A DNA stretch of 64,000 nt from Tridacna crocea (GCA_943736015.1 OX031073.1:27803210-27867209), one strand, 5' to 3'; numbered from the stretch's first letter, positions 11,036-22,060 are shown. The notes: generated by a model from the sequence alone, not told the origin. Program-made: numbers and translations.

Positions 11036-12632
11036 TTTTTAGCTCACCTTAGCACAAAGTGCTAAAGGTGAGCTATTGTGATCGCCCTATGTCCGTCGTC
11101 CGTCGTGTGTCGTCTGTCAACAATTTCTTTAAACATCTTCTCCTCCTAAATACTGGGTTAATCTTCAATAAACTTGGCAGGAATGTTCCTTGGGTGAAGC
11201 TCTACCAGAATTGTTCAAAGAATTTAATTCTACCCATAACTCTGGTTGCAATGGCAACAAAAAGAAAAAAAAAATAGATCTTTGAAAATCTTCTTCTCTG
11301 AAACTATAAGGCGTAGAGCTTTGATATTTGGTATGTAGCATCTCCTAATGGACCTCTACCAAGTTTGTTCAAATTATGCCCCTGGGGTCAAAACTGGCCC
11401 CGCCCGGGGGATAACGAGTTTGAGCATAGGAACAAAGAAGGAAAACTTTAAAAAATCTTCTCCTCTGAAACTTGAAGGCGTAGAGCTTTGATATTTGGTA
11501 CATGTATGTGACATCTCCTAGTGGACCTCTACCAAGTTTGTTCATATATCCCCGGGGTCAAAACTGGCTCCATCCCAGGGGTCACAAGTTTGAGCATAGG
11601 AACAAAGAAGGAAAACTTTAAAAATCTTCTCCTCTGAAAGTTGAAGGTGTAGAGCTTTGATATTTAGTATGTGACATCTCCTTGTGGACTTCTACCAAGT
11701 TTGTTCAAATTATGCCCCTGGGGTCAAAACTGGCCCACCCCCAGGGGTCACAAGTTTGAGCATAGGAACAAAGAAGGAAAACTTAAAAAATCTTCTCCTC
11801 TGAAACTTGAAGGCGTAGAGCTTTGATATTTGCTATGTGGCATCTCCTAGTGGACCTCTACCAAGTTTGTTCAAATTATGCCCCTGGGGTCAAAACTGCC
11901 CCACCCCGGGGTCACAAATTTGAGCATAGGAACAGAGAAGGAAAACTTTGAAATTCTTTTCCTCAGAAACTAGAAAGCATAGAGCTTTGATATTTGGTCT
12001 GTTGCTTCTCCTAGTGGACCTCCACTAATTTCATTTAAATGATGTCCCTGGGGTCAAAAGTGGCCCCACCCCGGGGGTCACTAGTTTGAGCATAGGAACA
12101 AAGAAAGAAAACTTTAAATTTCTTCTCCTCTGAAACTAGATGGCGTAGAACTTTGATATTTGGTATGTGGCATCTCCTAGTGGACCTCTACCAAGTTTCT
12201 TCAAATCATGCCCGTGGGTTCAAAACTGGCCCCGCCCTGGGGGTCACAAGTTCGAACAAAGGAACAAAGAAAGAAAATTTCAAAATTCTTCTTCTCTAAA
12301 ACTAGAAGGCATAGAGCTATGATATTTGGCATGTAGCAATTCCTAGTGGATCTCTACCAAGTTTCTTCCTGTTATGCCCTTAGGGTCAAAACTGGCCCTG
12401 CCCCCGGGGGGGGTCACAGGTTTGAACATAGCAACAAAGAAGGAAAACTTTAGAAATCTTCTCTGAAACTTGAAGGTGCAGAGCTTTGACATTTGGTATG
12501 CAGAATCGTCGAGTGGACCTCTACCAAGTTTGGTCATATGATGTCCCTGGCGTCAAAACTAGCCATGCCCCGGAGGTCACAGGTTGAAACATAGGAACAA
12601 AGAACGAAAATTTTGAATTTCTTTTTCTCTTA
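11036..12632 (-). mobile_element. pearl/Helentron-like element, reverse orientation, 5'-truncated
   Basis: Read on the - strand, a tandem core of eight units of about 166 bp (11313-12600) leads to an ACGG-rich stretch (11085-11110). A terminal hairpin TTAGCAC/GTGCTAA (11049-11065) and AGCTAAAA follow. Its 5' end is cut at a half MITE at 12633. Confidence 0.7.
11313..12600. repeat. Tandem repeat, about 166-bp unit, 8 copies
   Basis: TAGAGCTTTGATATTTGG recurs near 11313, 11480, 11649, 11814, 11979, 12144, 12310 and 12477. Each unit also has TGCCCCTGGGGTCAAAACTG. Confidence 0.85.
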
Positions 12633-12706
12633 ACTCATTACCAAACAACAAAATTTTAGGTTTGTCCAAATCGAAAGCATTTGCTGACGACAAAATAAAA
12701 GTGTTT
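12633..12706 (+). mobile_element. Half of a TTAA MITE (family B)
   Basis: TTAACTCATTACCAAACAAC through GACGACAAAATAAAAGTG, then truncated before the hairpin. Confidence 0.65.
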
Positions 12707-12945
12707 TTTTTTTTTCGTACGTTCAACCTGTGGACACCACCGTACAGTTCGTGAGTCAACCGTACGAACAACATACTGAGATCGCTTTGCAAATTTGCAA
12801 TATGTGCGACGGGTACGAATAGACAGCGATCGTGTTTGCGGCGGATATCGTAAGACGAAAAAATCGCACGGCTGATGTGAAAGAGGCTTTACCAAGAAAA
12901 TCGCAGCTAACGGAGCAGTACAAAAATCCGAGTTAGCAGCTAGCC
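12707..12945 (-). repeat. CGTACG-type repeat, reverse copy of part of 10041-11035
   Basis: CGTACGTTCAACCTGTGG and GCACGGCTGATGTGAAAGAG match the complement of motifs at 10110 and 10450. Confidence 0.5.
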
Positions 12946-13404
12946 GTACAGTGAACGTTTTGATGGTACCTTGATAAAAAGTGAAATATTTCGATGGATA
13001 TGGCACTGAATACAACCATAGACATGTATACTCGAAGCTGAATGATTTCTTTATCTGTCTGCAGTATCAGAAAATGGTTTCCGATCTTCCCGAAGGAGTA
13101 GAAAACAAAAGTTTAGCGATCATGGCTGCCGCCAAAGACAAAATTTGGTGATGCAGCTTTCCTATACAAAACTCGCACGGTTTATGAACCCAATCGCAGT
13201 ATGTATTTGTAGGAAAACTTCTTACCTTTCATATGCAAAACACCCGATCATTTTCTGTCTGCTAGATTAAGCGTGCCAGCCTGTTTTGTTAAACTTGTTT
13301 ACTGCAGCTAACTGATTTGGGGCGTACAGTAGCAGCAGCTTCCGATTTGCGACACTGTACGTTGGTCCATACTGATACAGTTCACCTGTACAAGAGCTCA
13401 GCTC
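12946..13404 (-). repeat. Right arm of the long inverted duplication
   Basis: Complement of 8325-8785. It ends 14 bases before the GPCR exon at 13419, so it supplies sequence next to the splice acceptor. Confidence 0.8.
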
Positions 13405-13418
13405 AATTTATTTTTCAG

Positions 13419-13512
13419 GAACTAGTGGTGTTTGCCTCCTCCTTTATGCTGGTATCATTAAGCATCGACAGGGTGGATGCGATAGCTAGACCAATGAAAT
13501 TCACTAGACAAG
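13419..13512 (+). CDS. GPCR exon encoding TM3 and the DRY-region (partial gene, first exon seen)
   Basis: This is an internal exon of a class A neuropeptide GPCR. It follows a pyrimidine-rich acceptor ending TTTTTCAG and stops at a GTATAG donor. It reads in phase 0 from GAA and leaves one base for the next codon. Residues 1-31 of the visible product include ELVVFASSFMLVSLSIDR and then VDAIARPMKF, matching the TM3-ICL2 segment of neuropeptide S and CCAP receptors (family pattern YASxYVLVSLSIDRYxAI). An intron at this point, just before TM3, is typical of that family. The usual DRY triplet is DRV here. Exons for the N-terminus, TM1, TM2 and the TM3 cysteine were not found in the 13.4 kb upstream. 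The receptor would sit in the plasma membrane and signal through G proteins. The family call is inference from remembered motifs. Confidence 0.85.
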
Positions 13513-13994
13513 GTATAGTTTGGCCATATACATGTATATATTCGCCAAGTACTTATTTTAGTTGATTTCGTTGGTAACTCTACTGTGACGTCACGAAATG
13601 ATCGTATGGCGTCATAAAACGCTTACCTAAAATATTTTCATGTAAAAAAAGGAAGTTTTTTCATGGCGACGACTCTAATACTTGAAATACTGGGTTAATT
13701 ATGTAAAATAAAGCAGGTTTATATCATCATTTAAAATGTTAATGATTGTATGACATATATATATGAGCCATTCTATTTGAAAATGCCGCCTAATGCATCT
13801 GCAAAAAGTATATTTATCCATGTCAGCCCATACAGCGCGGACTAACATTGGGCGGAACCTTTTTGTTTTTTATTTAGATCAATTTTCTGTATGTTCTAGG
13901 ACCATTCTAACTCCAGAACTAGTCGACTGTTTGATAAAATTGACCTTATGATGACCTATGAAAACGTGATATAATGGTATATTTCATCACGGGC

Positions 13995-14241
13995 ATGCAT
14001 TAAGCCCCATAAGACAGAGCGTTGCGCATATTCATTAAGCCCCATAAGACAGAGCGTTGCGCATATGCATTTAGCCCCATAGGACAGAGCGCTGTGCATT
14101 TATGCATTAAGCCGCATAGGACAGAGCGTTGCGCATATGCATTAAGCCACATAAGACAGAGCGTTGCGCATATGCGTTAAGCCTCAAAAGGCAGAGCGAA
14201 GCGCATATGCATTAAGCCCCATAAAACAGAGCGTTGTGCAT
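13995..14241 (+). repeat. Minisatellite, 35-bp unit, about 7 copies
   Basis: Unit CATTAAGCCCCATAAGACAG followed by AGCGTTGCGCATATG. It ends 24 bases before the GPCR TM4 exon. Confidence 0.88.
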
Positions 14242-14265
14242 ATAGTCTTTTGTTTATAATTACAG

Positions 14266-14408
14266 CATTTACAGTGAGAGCTCTAGTGTATGCAGCCTGG
14301 ATAACATCCGGGATACTGGCAGCGCCATCTTTATTCCTGTTTGACGAAATTTCGTTGAAGAATCAAACACACTGCATCATGACGTTACACGAACGTTGGC
14401 ATTGGCAG
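14266..14408 (+). CDS. GPCR exon encoding TM4 and extracellular loop 2
   Basis: Second visible exon of the same receptor. The acceptor is ATTACAG and the donor is GTATAC. It enters in phase 1: the G from the previous exon plus CA makes Ala. It ends in phase 0 after CAG. It encodes residues 32-79, with the TM4 stretch RALVYAAWITSGILAAPSLF, an N-glycosylation sequon NQT, and the ECL2 cysteine (QTHC) expected to pair with TM3. The loop end RWHWQ corresponds to the YW-containing ECL2 of neuropeptide S receptors. A second in-frame acceptor nine bases downstream (after 14274) would remove three residues. The longer version is preferred because it matches the family spacing between MKF and TM4. Confidence 0.85.
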
Positions 14409-14434
14409 GTATACATACACACCAATCTATTAAT

Positions 14435-14540
14435 TCATTACAAAACGATAAAATTTTCGGTTTGTCCGAATAGAAGCATATGCAGACTATAAAATAAAAG
14501 TGACTGAAAATTATGAAATTTGTTTTGTGAAGGGTAGAAA
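14435..14540 (+). mobile_element. Half TTAA MITE (family B)
   Basis: TTAATTCATTACAAAACGAT to GTTTTGTGAAGGGTAGAAA, ending where the hairpin should start. Confidence 0.55.
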
Positions 14541-14549
14541 TGAATCCAT

Positions 14550-14720
14550 TTTCTGTGACGACTTGACTGAATCATGGCCCTTAGACATGTAGAAAACTGA
14601 CTAAAAGCAAAAAGTTTACGCCCAGGTCAGCCTGCGTGAACTGCGCAGGTTGACCTGGGTTGATACTTTTTGCAAATGTATTAAGTCTTTTCACATAGTC
14701 GCTGTCCATATAAGGATACT
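14550..14720 (+). mobile_element. Family E palindromic element
   Basis: Core CCCAGGTCAGCCTGCG-TGAA-CTGCGCAGGTTGACCTGGG, with CAAAAAGTTT and ACTTTTTGC outer arms. Confidence 0.65.
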
Positions 14721-15645
14721 TAAACAGGCCTAAAAGTTGAAAGCGTAGGAACTAGAAACGCATGCTGACCTAAAGACTAATATAACTGCTTGAAACAAAT
14801 GAAGCTAGCATTTGGTCCGGTAGAAATGGACGTTATCAGGTAACGAAGAGGATCCTGCAAACTTCCACTGACATTCTTCTGCCACATATGTCTGTCATTA
14901 TTACTCCTACAAACAGTGGCCTTGAATCTTTGGAGATTACTCGTGTCTTTCGACAAAGCCCCGGGGAACCATCCCCGATAATTAGGTTCCGATATAACTA
15001 CTAGTAGCTAAAACAATATGACAGTGAACGCTTCTGCTTTGAATGGTGCTTTATGGCGGTTTCGCAGGTACATCAGCTTTGTTTTGGTGTAGATACCCGT
15101 GCTACAGATATACTAGGCTAGTCTATATAATGCACTGCCAAAGGATCATCCGACCTAGGGATATTCGAAAATCAATTCCTAATCTTAGCCTGAAAAAGAC
15201 AGCGTCATTAATCGGCATCTTCGCGAGCCACTGTTACGATCACTACGTGGATCTTACCTTGGCTGATTGAGCCCGATTTCGAGATTACTGCGATGCGCCC
15301 TCTATTGGATGCTGGTTATTACTCCCCTTTACATCATGTTCCTAAAAGCAAATGAAATGTCGTTTTACAAACCGCTTACGAATAGACATGAAGCAATAAG
15401 CAGACATTCAAGTGGGTTTCCATGTTTACCTTCTATTCGAAAGGTAGAGACCTTGTTCTATTTTTATGAAAGATGAAATGCTAGGAACGATTTCATTCGT
15501 TGCAGCTAGAGCTGGCTGCACCCAATGAAAAAGCGTATCGGGTGAGTGTAAAAATCAAGCTCTATCCGCCAAGGGTAGAGTAACGTAGTGAATCGTCAGC
15601 CTTGGCTTGCGAAGATGTTAATCCATAGGCTACTAAGCACGACTT
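14721..15645. other. Intron sequence without a recognised element
   Basis: Two overlapping ORFs of about 70 codons lie here. The GPCR exons before and after join without them, so this is read as intron. Confidence 0.4.
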
Positions 15646-15827
15646 ACTGACCTTTTGCGGACAGTGTATATTCAAGATCAGACTGCACAGGTACAGTCTG
15701 AACTTTGACTTACACTGTCCTATTACGAGATATCTCTCCCCGAAAAATGCTTTTGAAATAGCAAAATTTGGGTTTATACTGTCAGCTGGACAGTTTCATT
15801 TCATTTATATAGCTGGATAAGTGTAAC
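15646..15827 (+). mobile_element. Family C remnant
   Basis: GACCTTTTGCGGACAGTGTA and a worn palindrome around ATCAGACTGCACAGG. The right end GCTGGATAAGTG lacks TTAA. Confidence 0.6.
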
Positions 15828-15869
15828 ATATGTGACCCATCACAGGATAAGTGTAACATATGTGACCCA

Positions 15870-16150
15870 TCAAGCAAAAAGGGACCTTCGGTGAACTGCA
15901 AAAAGTGTCAAACCTGGTCAGCCTGCGCGAAATGCGCAGGCTGACCAGGGTTGACATTTTTCGCTTTAATGACATTTTCTGTATAAATGTAATGTATTGC
16001 ATTGTACGAAAAGTGCTTATTTCACCTTGTTATACCGTACAATCATTTTTTAATTATTAACTTAAACCAACCTGCGCTATAATTGATCTGTTTACATCTA
16101 ATTGATATACAGATTTCCCAGATGGTCCCTTATTGCGTGATGGGTCACAT
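15870..16150 (+). mobile_element. Family E element
   Basis: Palindrome CCTGGTCAGCCTGCGC / GCGCAGGCTGACCAGG at 15924-15951. The same sequence TAAGTGTAACATATGTGACC is duplicated in tandem just upstream at 15818-15867. Confidence 0.6.
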
Positions 16151-16267
16151 ATTGATTCGTTATAGGCGCTGCCATATAATTCTAGTAACAGTATAGAGGA
16201 ATTAACTCTCCGCTTTGTGTAAAGAAAAATGCTGTACGTGTTTTTACAATAAATATTAAATTTTCAG

Positions 16268-16409
16268 GTATACATTACACTGGTTGCTATGACAGCTTTC
16301 ATTATCCCCGCTTTTATCATTGTCACTTGCTATACAATCATCATATTTGTAATCTGGGACAAAGGGCGAGGCTTCACCAACGCTTTTGAACCACCATCAT
16401 ATAGAACAG
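16268..16409 (+). CDS. GPCR exon encoding TM5 and start of ICL3
   Basis: Third visible exon, residues 80-126. The acceptor is TTTTCAG and the donor GTAAGG. It begins in phase 0 with VYITLVAMTAFIIPAFIIVT, a TM5 with the conserved proline, followed by CYTIIIFVIW and a basic and polar start of ICL3 (DKGRGF). It leaves one base for the next codon. In the family the TM5 segment reads (V/F)xxxFxIPLxIIxxxYxxII, which fits. The next exon is over 9 kb away, across an intron filled with repeats. Confidence 0.87.
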
Positions 16410-16629
16410 GTAAGGGAAATGATTCTTTTTTCATAATATTAGTATGTTTCCCTATGTGTGACAAAATGGTGACCATATTTATCGTTATTTTGAAAGCTGT
16501 ATCCTGAAAGTTTAACAGGTATTCCATATTGATAAAGAAGTAGATAAATTGTAATATGTTAGTAGGCGGCTCAGTCGTCATATTTCTTCCCTTTTACCAT
16601 GTAGTGAAGATAGAGTAGTGAAGATAGAT

Positions 16630-16985
16630 TATTATACTGCAAAGAAATTTCTCGTGATCTGATTGGATAATATGCCCCATACATGTATATCGTGTTCACT
16701 GGCAAAACCAGCATGAAAGCAGTTTCGCTTTCGGGAGCACCGTATACATGACTACACTATCAACACAACATCCAAAATGGCGGCATCGATCAAGATTAAC
16801 ATCAAAATTATGCACCAAGCTGCGTGTGTTAGCACTTATTACCAACGTTTCAGTGACGTCAATTCACAAGTAACGTCAGTTTTCATTTGAATCGGGGCAC
16901 TCAGAAGGGAAATTCTACTTATTAGTCAGCGTACTCAATTTTTTAACTAAAAAGTAGGTAAAATTCGCTTAACAAATGTTGGTAT
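16630..16985 (+). mobile_element. Family O repeat
   Basis: Starts TATACTGCAAAGAAATTTCTCG and contains CCAAAATGGCGGC and GTGACGTCA. The reverse copy is at 52845-53130. Confidence 0.65.
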
Positions 16986-17037
16986 GGTTAAACTTTGCAG
17001 TATAATAAATTCGTTGTATACGGTCAGTTTACAGGAG

Positions 17038-17600
17038 ACTTGGAAACTTGTTCACTGCTGTGGTGAATCATGTTGCCCAAAGCCAAAGTCACGTGGCAAG
17101 GGACTTGGAAACTTGTTCACGGCTGCCGTGAATCAAGTTTTCAGGTCCCCTGCCTTAGGGTCTGGGCGACATTTTGAAAAATTGCCGAAAAAAATGAATC
17201 AGACAGAAGCCAAGGCAATGAATTGACCGATATTTCAAAATTGTACACCATGTTGCAAAACAGAAATTTAGTGAAAAAAAAAGAAAATAAAATCGACATT
17301 CAGAACTGAGAACTGTTCTTTTTTTCCAAAATCTTTACAGAGACATTCGAAACGTTCGATTTCACAGAAAACAATTTAAGAGCTTCTCTTAAACGGAACA
17401 GAATTCTGGGTAATTTTTTCTTTGTTTCGTTCACGTTAATACATCATCACGTGCAAAAAGGACTTTTTAAAAACAGTGTGATGAAAAGAGAAATTGTTTG
17501 CTATGAGCATTTTCCAATTTCATCACAGTGTTTTTCACTTTTTTTCCCAGTTCCTAATTAAATTGATTATTCATTTAAAAAAAAAAGAGCCTTGCCCTGG
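17038..17600. other. Intron sequence with a short internal duplication
   Basis: GACTTGGAAACTTGTTCAC occurs twice (17038 and 17102). The rest is AT-rich with homopolymer runs; nothing else is recognised. Confidence 0.4.
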
Positions 17601-17880
17601 CAAAAGGGGTCTTACGGAAGTGGGCCCGTAATAGAAAACAGCTTCTTCCCCTATGATATTATCCTACACAATTTGCTAGGGTTAAAAATGAGAATTATTT
17701 TACTATTTAACCCAACCACTTTTTCCTTTTTGCCCTTCTTAGAATTTATAAACCTAAAACCACGATATGCTCATTACAAAGGGAGATAATCATTACCTCC
17801 CTTTTCTGGAAACTAACAAAAGTATCAATAAATAATTTCAAGATAGAAATCAAAGGAATTTCTGGTCGAGTAAAAGTTTC
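17601..17880 (+). mobile_element. Family S repeat
   Basis: Landmarks are GAAAACAGCT, ATTACCTCCCTTTTCTGG, AACTAACAAAAGTATCAA and GAATTTCTGGTCG. Copies at 35365-35564 and 49005-49605. Confidence 0.6.
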
Positions 17881-18039
17881 CAAAAGTATTATGTGTGTAT
17901 AAATCTGTATAAATCTGTTTTTTTTTCAAGTTTCAAGAAATTTTATGCAATGCTGTACTAGAAATATTACGGGTCCACTACCTTAATGGATAAATTCTGC
18001 AAAGCAAGTTATCGCATACATGTAATTATGAATCCATAA

Positions 18040-18200
18040 AATTTAACTGATCTAAAAATAGACTAGATCTAGGAGTAGAATGGTCCTGGGACATGTAGAA
18101 AATTTACATATTAGCTATGAGCAAAATGTTTCTATTCGTGTCAGCCTGCACGGACTTCGCAGGCTGACATGAATCGACACTTCTTTACCCCATAAGGCAT
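18040..18200 (+). mobile_element. Family E element, right side truncated
   Basis: Palindrome TGTCAGCCTGC-ACGGACTTC-GCAGGCTGACA at 18139-18169. Family D sequence follows at once. Confidence 0.6.
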
Positions 18201-18405
18201 TTCTATGGTATCTCTAATTGAGCCTAAATAACAGCAAGGATAAAGCCGTTTCTTATGTGTATATGATACCTTTTGATAGCATAGAAAACATTGTGGCAAA
18301 AGGTGAAATTGCTCGTCACGAGCAATTTCACCTTTTGCCACAATGTTTTCAACAGCCTCCTACAAGCGATGCGTAGAAATGAGTATCTATGGAGTAAAGG
18401 GTTAA
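18200..18405 (+). mobile_element. TTAA MITE, family D
   Basis: Hairpin GTGGCAAAAGGTGAAATTGC-TCGTCACGA-GCAATTTCACCTTTTGCCAC (18293-18342), ending ACTCCA-type arm and TTAA at 18402. The left TTAA is lost. Second copy at 45634-45837. Confidence 0.72.
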
Positions 18406-18814
18406 GACCCCCTTCTAAAGGAACATTCCCCGATGAAAATCTCAGGGTCATTTACTGCAACTTTGATGTACAAGCATGTTATTAGGTTAATGGCAATGTT
18501 TCATGCCTCTTTCGATAAAATGCTTTTATAACGAGTCTCTTCTGACAAATAGCATGCGTGAGTTATTTCAAAATCTCCTTACCCAATTTACCAGTTGAAT
18601 TAGTTGACAGTATTTTTTACTTTTTTACTAGAAAGATTTTTTTTTTGCTTTTCTCGATTTTTGTTTGCTGTTTAATTGTGTCAGTTTTATTTTCCAGTGC
18701 ACCTTGCATAACGAGAAAGTTCGTCATGCAACTTTTTTTCGCGTACAGGGACCAAAAAAAAAAAGATTTTAGGTATTGCAAAATCTTTTAACACAGAGGC
18801 AACTAGACGCGATT

Positions 18815-18985
18815 TATAGACCTTTTGTGGACAGAGTAGATCAATATTAGACTGCACAGAACGTGTAGTCTGATCTTGGATATGCACTGTCTAATAGAGA
18901 GGTATTGAATATGCTTGAAATGGTAACATTAAGGCTTTTTTTCTATCGCTTTCGAAATTTCATTTCATTTATCATGCAGAGTATG
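18815..18985 (+). mobile_element. Family C remnant
   Basis: GACCTTTTGTGGACAGAGTA and CTGCACAGAACGTGTAGTCT keep the family palindrome. Both ends have decayed. Confidence 0.55.
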
Positions 18986-19267
18986 GTTAACGCCCTTTTT
19001 ATTTTTTCCTGTGTTATTAGTTATTTAAATGGAATTACTTCGGTTGGCTTTTTTTTTTGTGGTTATGCTTGTGTCAGCGATTTCGCAAAGGGCACACCTT
19101 CGTAATGTCAATAAGAGCTTCTACAGATTCTGTAAACCATTACCAAAACAAACCGCCCTTTTTACTATTTTATATTGTGTTATATAACCCATTCAAAGAT
19201 AAATCAAATTATATGAGAGGTTATTCTAGACAGTGACTATGGGCAAGAATCTCCAGAGCCCCTGTTT

Positions 19268-19353
19268 AAGACTGGTCAATCAATCAATCCATCGACCGAT
19301 CGATTAATCAACCGATCAATCAATCAATAAATCAATCAAATCAAATCAATCAG
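19268..19353 (+). repeat. (AATC)n-type simple repeat
   Basis: Degenerate CAATCAATCAATC tract, possibly the tail of an old retroposon. Confidence 0.75.
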
Positions 19354-19390
19354 TTTGCAGTCTCCAAATGCTTCCATACTAGAAGTTGGG

Positions 19391-19640
19391 GCCCTTTGTG
19401 ACTAAGCGTTAGTTTTGGACACGTGACCTAGAGGCTACAGGATCAAGCCTTATTAGATTCGCTGGGTTTTTTCTGGTGAGTGTCCTTGGACAAGACACTT
19501 CAGAGCCCTAGCCTTGCAGTAGTAAAAGCAAAGAAATACATGAGTATCTGAGCTGCTGCCGTGATATGACAGTGTTACGGGAGACTAATTCTTCATGCAT
19601 AACTTTGTCCCGATTTAAATACAATACCTAACAACTGCGT
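19391..19640 (+). mobile_element. SINE family M, diverged copy
   Basis: Worn tRNA-like head. GAGTGTCCTTGGACAAGACA and the CCGTGATATGACAGTGTTAC tail match the intact SINE at 28118. Confidence 0.65.
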
Positions 19641-19647
19641 TAGGGAG

Positions 19648-20005
19648 GATTTTCTTTAGCTCAGTGGTTATGGTGTTGGCCTTTCATGCTGGCGTTCTAG
19701 GTTCGAATCCTGCCCGGTCCCTGTATTTGTGCTATGCATTTGTTTCATTTGTTTCTTTGTTATGGACCTCGTTCCGATTTAAATACAATACAACTACTAA
19801 GAGGGATATCTCTTTAGCTCAGTCGTTTATATAGCATTGGTCTTTTATAACTTCGTAAAAAAACCGAGGACATTTATCTACATGGTTCGAATCCCACCAG
19901 GTGCGGTTTGTATTTCAGCTATGCATTTGTTGGAAACTCCTCATGTTGGTAAGAACTGAAATGTTGTTGAAAGCAGCGTCAAACGACATTCCATCAGTTT
20001 AAACT
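19648..20005 (+). mobile_element. Two tRNA-headed SINE copies in tandem (family N)
   Basis: First head: TTTAGCTCAGTGGTTATGG and GGTTCGAATCCTGCCCGGTC (19659-19717). A second head starts near 19812 (TTTAGCTCAGTCG) with GGTTCGAATCCC at 19882, then a tail GTTGTTGAAAGCAGCGTCAA. Confidence 0.65.
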
Positions 20006-20139
20006 AGAAGAGGAGTGCGATTGTTGTGCTTTCCAAAGGTAGTTCAGACTGTACTGTTATAGAAAAACTATACCGTAGTGATCTCCCTTGTTACGCTTGA
20101 TACTGATCAAACCTTTCCGTGATATTTCGAGGATTGCAT

Positions 20140-20417
20140 GAATCAAGACTAGGCTGCACGGAATGTACGGTCTGATCTTGGATCTTTACTGTTCGCTTGT
20201 TTACCCTTTATCCTGCTTATAAAAAGAAGTGAAACTGTAAAGCTGTTGATGAAAACTCCAAATAATGTTGTTTCAGTTCTTATTTTTGTGGAGGAAACAT
20301 CTCCATATCGGGCAGTGTAGATCTTAGATCAGACTGCACGTTATGTGCAGTCTGATCTTGATCTGCACTATCCGTGGATAAAGGTCAGTGAATCGCGCTT
20401 AGAGCCCTAAGGGTTAA
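20140..20417 (+). mobile_element. Family C: one fragment plus one near-complete reversed copy
   Basis: A worn palindrome lies at 20143-20193. A near-complete copy at about 20200-20417 runs from TTTACCCTTTATCCTGCTTA to CCTAAGGGTTAA, with palindrome GATCAGACTGCACGTTATG and its complement. Confidence 0.65.
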
Positions 20418-20659
20418 GTCAGGCCTATTTAGTAAAAGATCGAGTTTATTTGGAGCAGAAAATGTAAATTCAAAGTAATAATTTTATTTTAAGACCACGG
20501 AAAATTCCACAAGATAAAATGAGTTTTCGAATTATGACAGGCCCCAGAATTCTTTTGGGGTATTTGTAAAATTTTCGTACGAACAAAAAATCTTTAGAAT
20601 GGAAGAATGTCAGTCAGTGAAGAGAGGACTTAATGCATCTACAAAAAGTATAGACTCAA

Positions 20660-21190
20660 GTCAGTCTGCGTTGTTTGCACATGTCATATTCTTCGAAGTT
20701 TCAACCTGTCTTATATGACGTATCACCTCTCCGCAGTTTTGGGGGGATTGTAGTTGTACGTGCTTATAAAGTAGCAGTAGAGAAAATGGCTATCATCAAT
20801 ATGAAATCAGAGAAATCAGGCCTGTTTTAATCCCATATTTCTGTAAATTATAATAATTTTACTGGCAAAAATTATTTTAAAAAATACGATCAATTACTGC
20901 AAATCTTTGTATACAGTATCTAAGAATAGATCAACACGCTACACCGAGTGCATGTGCATTACCCAAGACCGTTGGGCCTGATTTTATAAATGGCCGGTGA
21001 ATGCGTTATATGCCAGCTGATCATAGCTGAATCGTACCAGGTAGCGTTTTATTGAGTAAACGTTTATTTTAGTCTGAAATTAGGAGTAACGGTTGTTGTT
21101 TCGAAATATTACTCCGCTTCTGTCCCAGAATGCCCAAATTAGATAGATGTGTATTGTAGAATTCCATCTAGCTGGAGATAATGGTCAGCC
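20660..21190 (+). mobile_element. Family H long variant
   Basis: Starts TTTGCACATGTCATATTCTTCG and ends TAGCTGGAGATAATG. An additional interior of about 180 bp (TTATTTTAAAAAATACGATC... CACCGAGTGCATG) is shared with 51650-52600 but absent from the short copies. Confidence 0.6.
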
Positions 21191-21194
21191 ACAA

Positions 21195-21675
21195 GGATGA
21201 CAACCTACGTCATAGCAGCGGTGTCGGAATAGCCGCTATTTTGTGCCCAAAGTGCAGATTAATTACTTAAAAAAGATATATGTATCTAAAATTTACTTAG
21301 AATACCTACTTCATCTGGTGACAGTAAATAAATTTGTCCTATTTGTGAAATCAAAATGCCATGAAACAATGTTGTAGATCTAAATACTTCAACACAATTA
21401 TTCTTAACGGCATTGTATACAACATCTTTTTCTAAATCGCATATGTGTCACCGGCTTCGAAAATTGTGCAGAGGTAATTGCAAAATCAACGAAACTAATG
21501 AACAAAATATTGATGTATACTAACGAAGAAAGTTGTCAGGTACCATATGCATTGCTTTGTTTGGACAGATCTTCAATAACAATAATGAACAAGCTGAAAA
21601 ACTTACCTCTTTAAAACGAAAATGGCGGATTTAAAATGTCTCCGTGACGTATGCTATGACGTTACCCCTAAGCCA
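21195..21675 (+). mobile_element. Family I repeat (about 480 bp)
   Basis: GACAACCTACGTCATAGCAG at the left and GCTATGACGTTACCCC at the right form short inverted ends. The body matches 51810-52277 closely (e.g. GTTGTCAGGTACCATATGCA). Confidence 0.75.
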
Positions 21676-21789
21676 GCGCAATCTGGTTAGGGGTCGAAAC
21701 TTTCCCGCTATTGGTCAATTTCCTTACTGTGTAAGGACCATTCTACAATAGGATTCATTCGAATATTGGACAAAATGGTTTATATGGAT

Positions 21790-22060
21790 CAATTATTATA
21801 ATTGGCTTACAATACGCAAAAAGGATAGTTGGACATTTGCGCAGTCCGCGCAGGCTGATCCGAGGCGGCACTCTACGACTACATTTGATTGTGTGCTACA
21901 GTAGACTTGCAGAAAACAGAAAATTACCTGAAAAAAGGAAATTGCCGTCTCTGATTAAACTGTACGGACTGCTCCGGCTGAACCGAGACGACACTTTACA
22001 GTTTACGCAAATGTCCGAATGCACCTTTTCGTTTGTTGCGGGTCATATGGTGACTTGGTT
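21790..22060 (+). mobile_element. Family E remnant
   Basis: GCGCAGTCCGCGCAGGCTGA and GCTCCGGCTGAACCGAGACG, with GTGACTTGGTTGGTA at the end. Rearranged copy. Confidence 0.4.

Noticed and set aside
11313..12600. Regular direct repeats suggestive of a CRISPR-like array
   Set aside because: The whole 166-bp unit is repeated without unique spacers, and the host is eukaryotic.
1..13418. Search for GPCR exons coding TM1 and TM2
   Set aside because: No sequence resembling the family's TM1-TM2 block was found by eye; a profile search would be decisive.
15043..15476. Two adjacent ORFs of about 70 codons between GPCR exons
   Set aside because: The receptor reads through from the exon at 14266 to that at 16268 with correct phase and family spacing without them, and no domain was seen.
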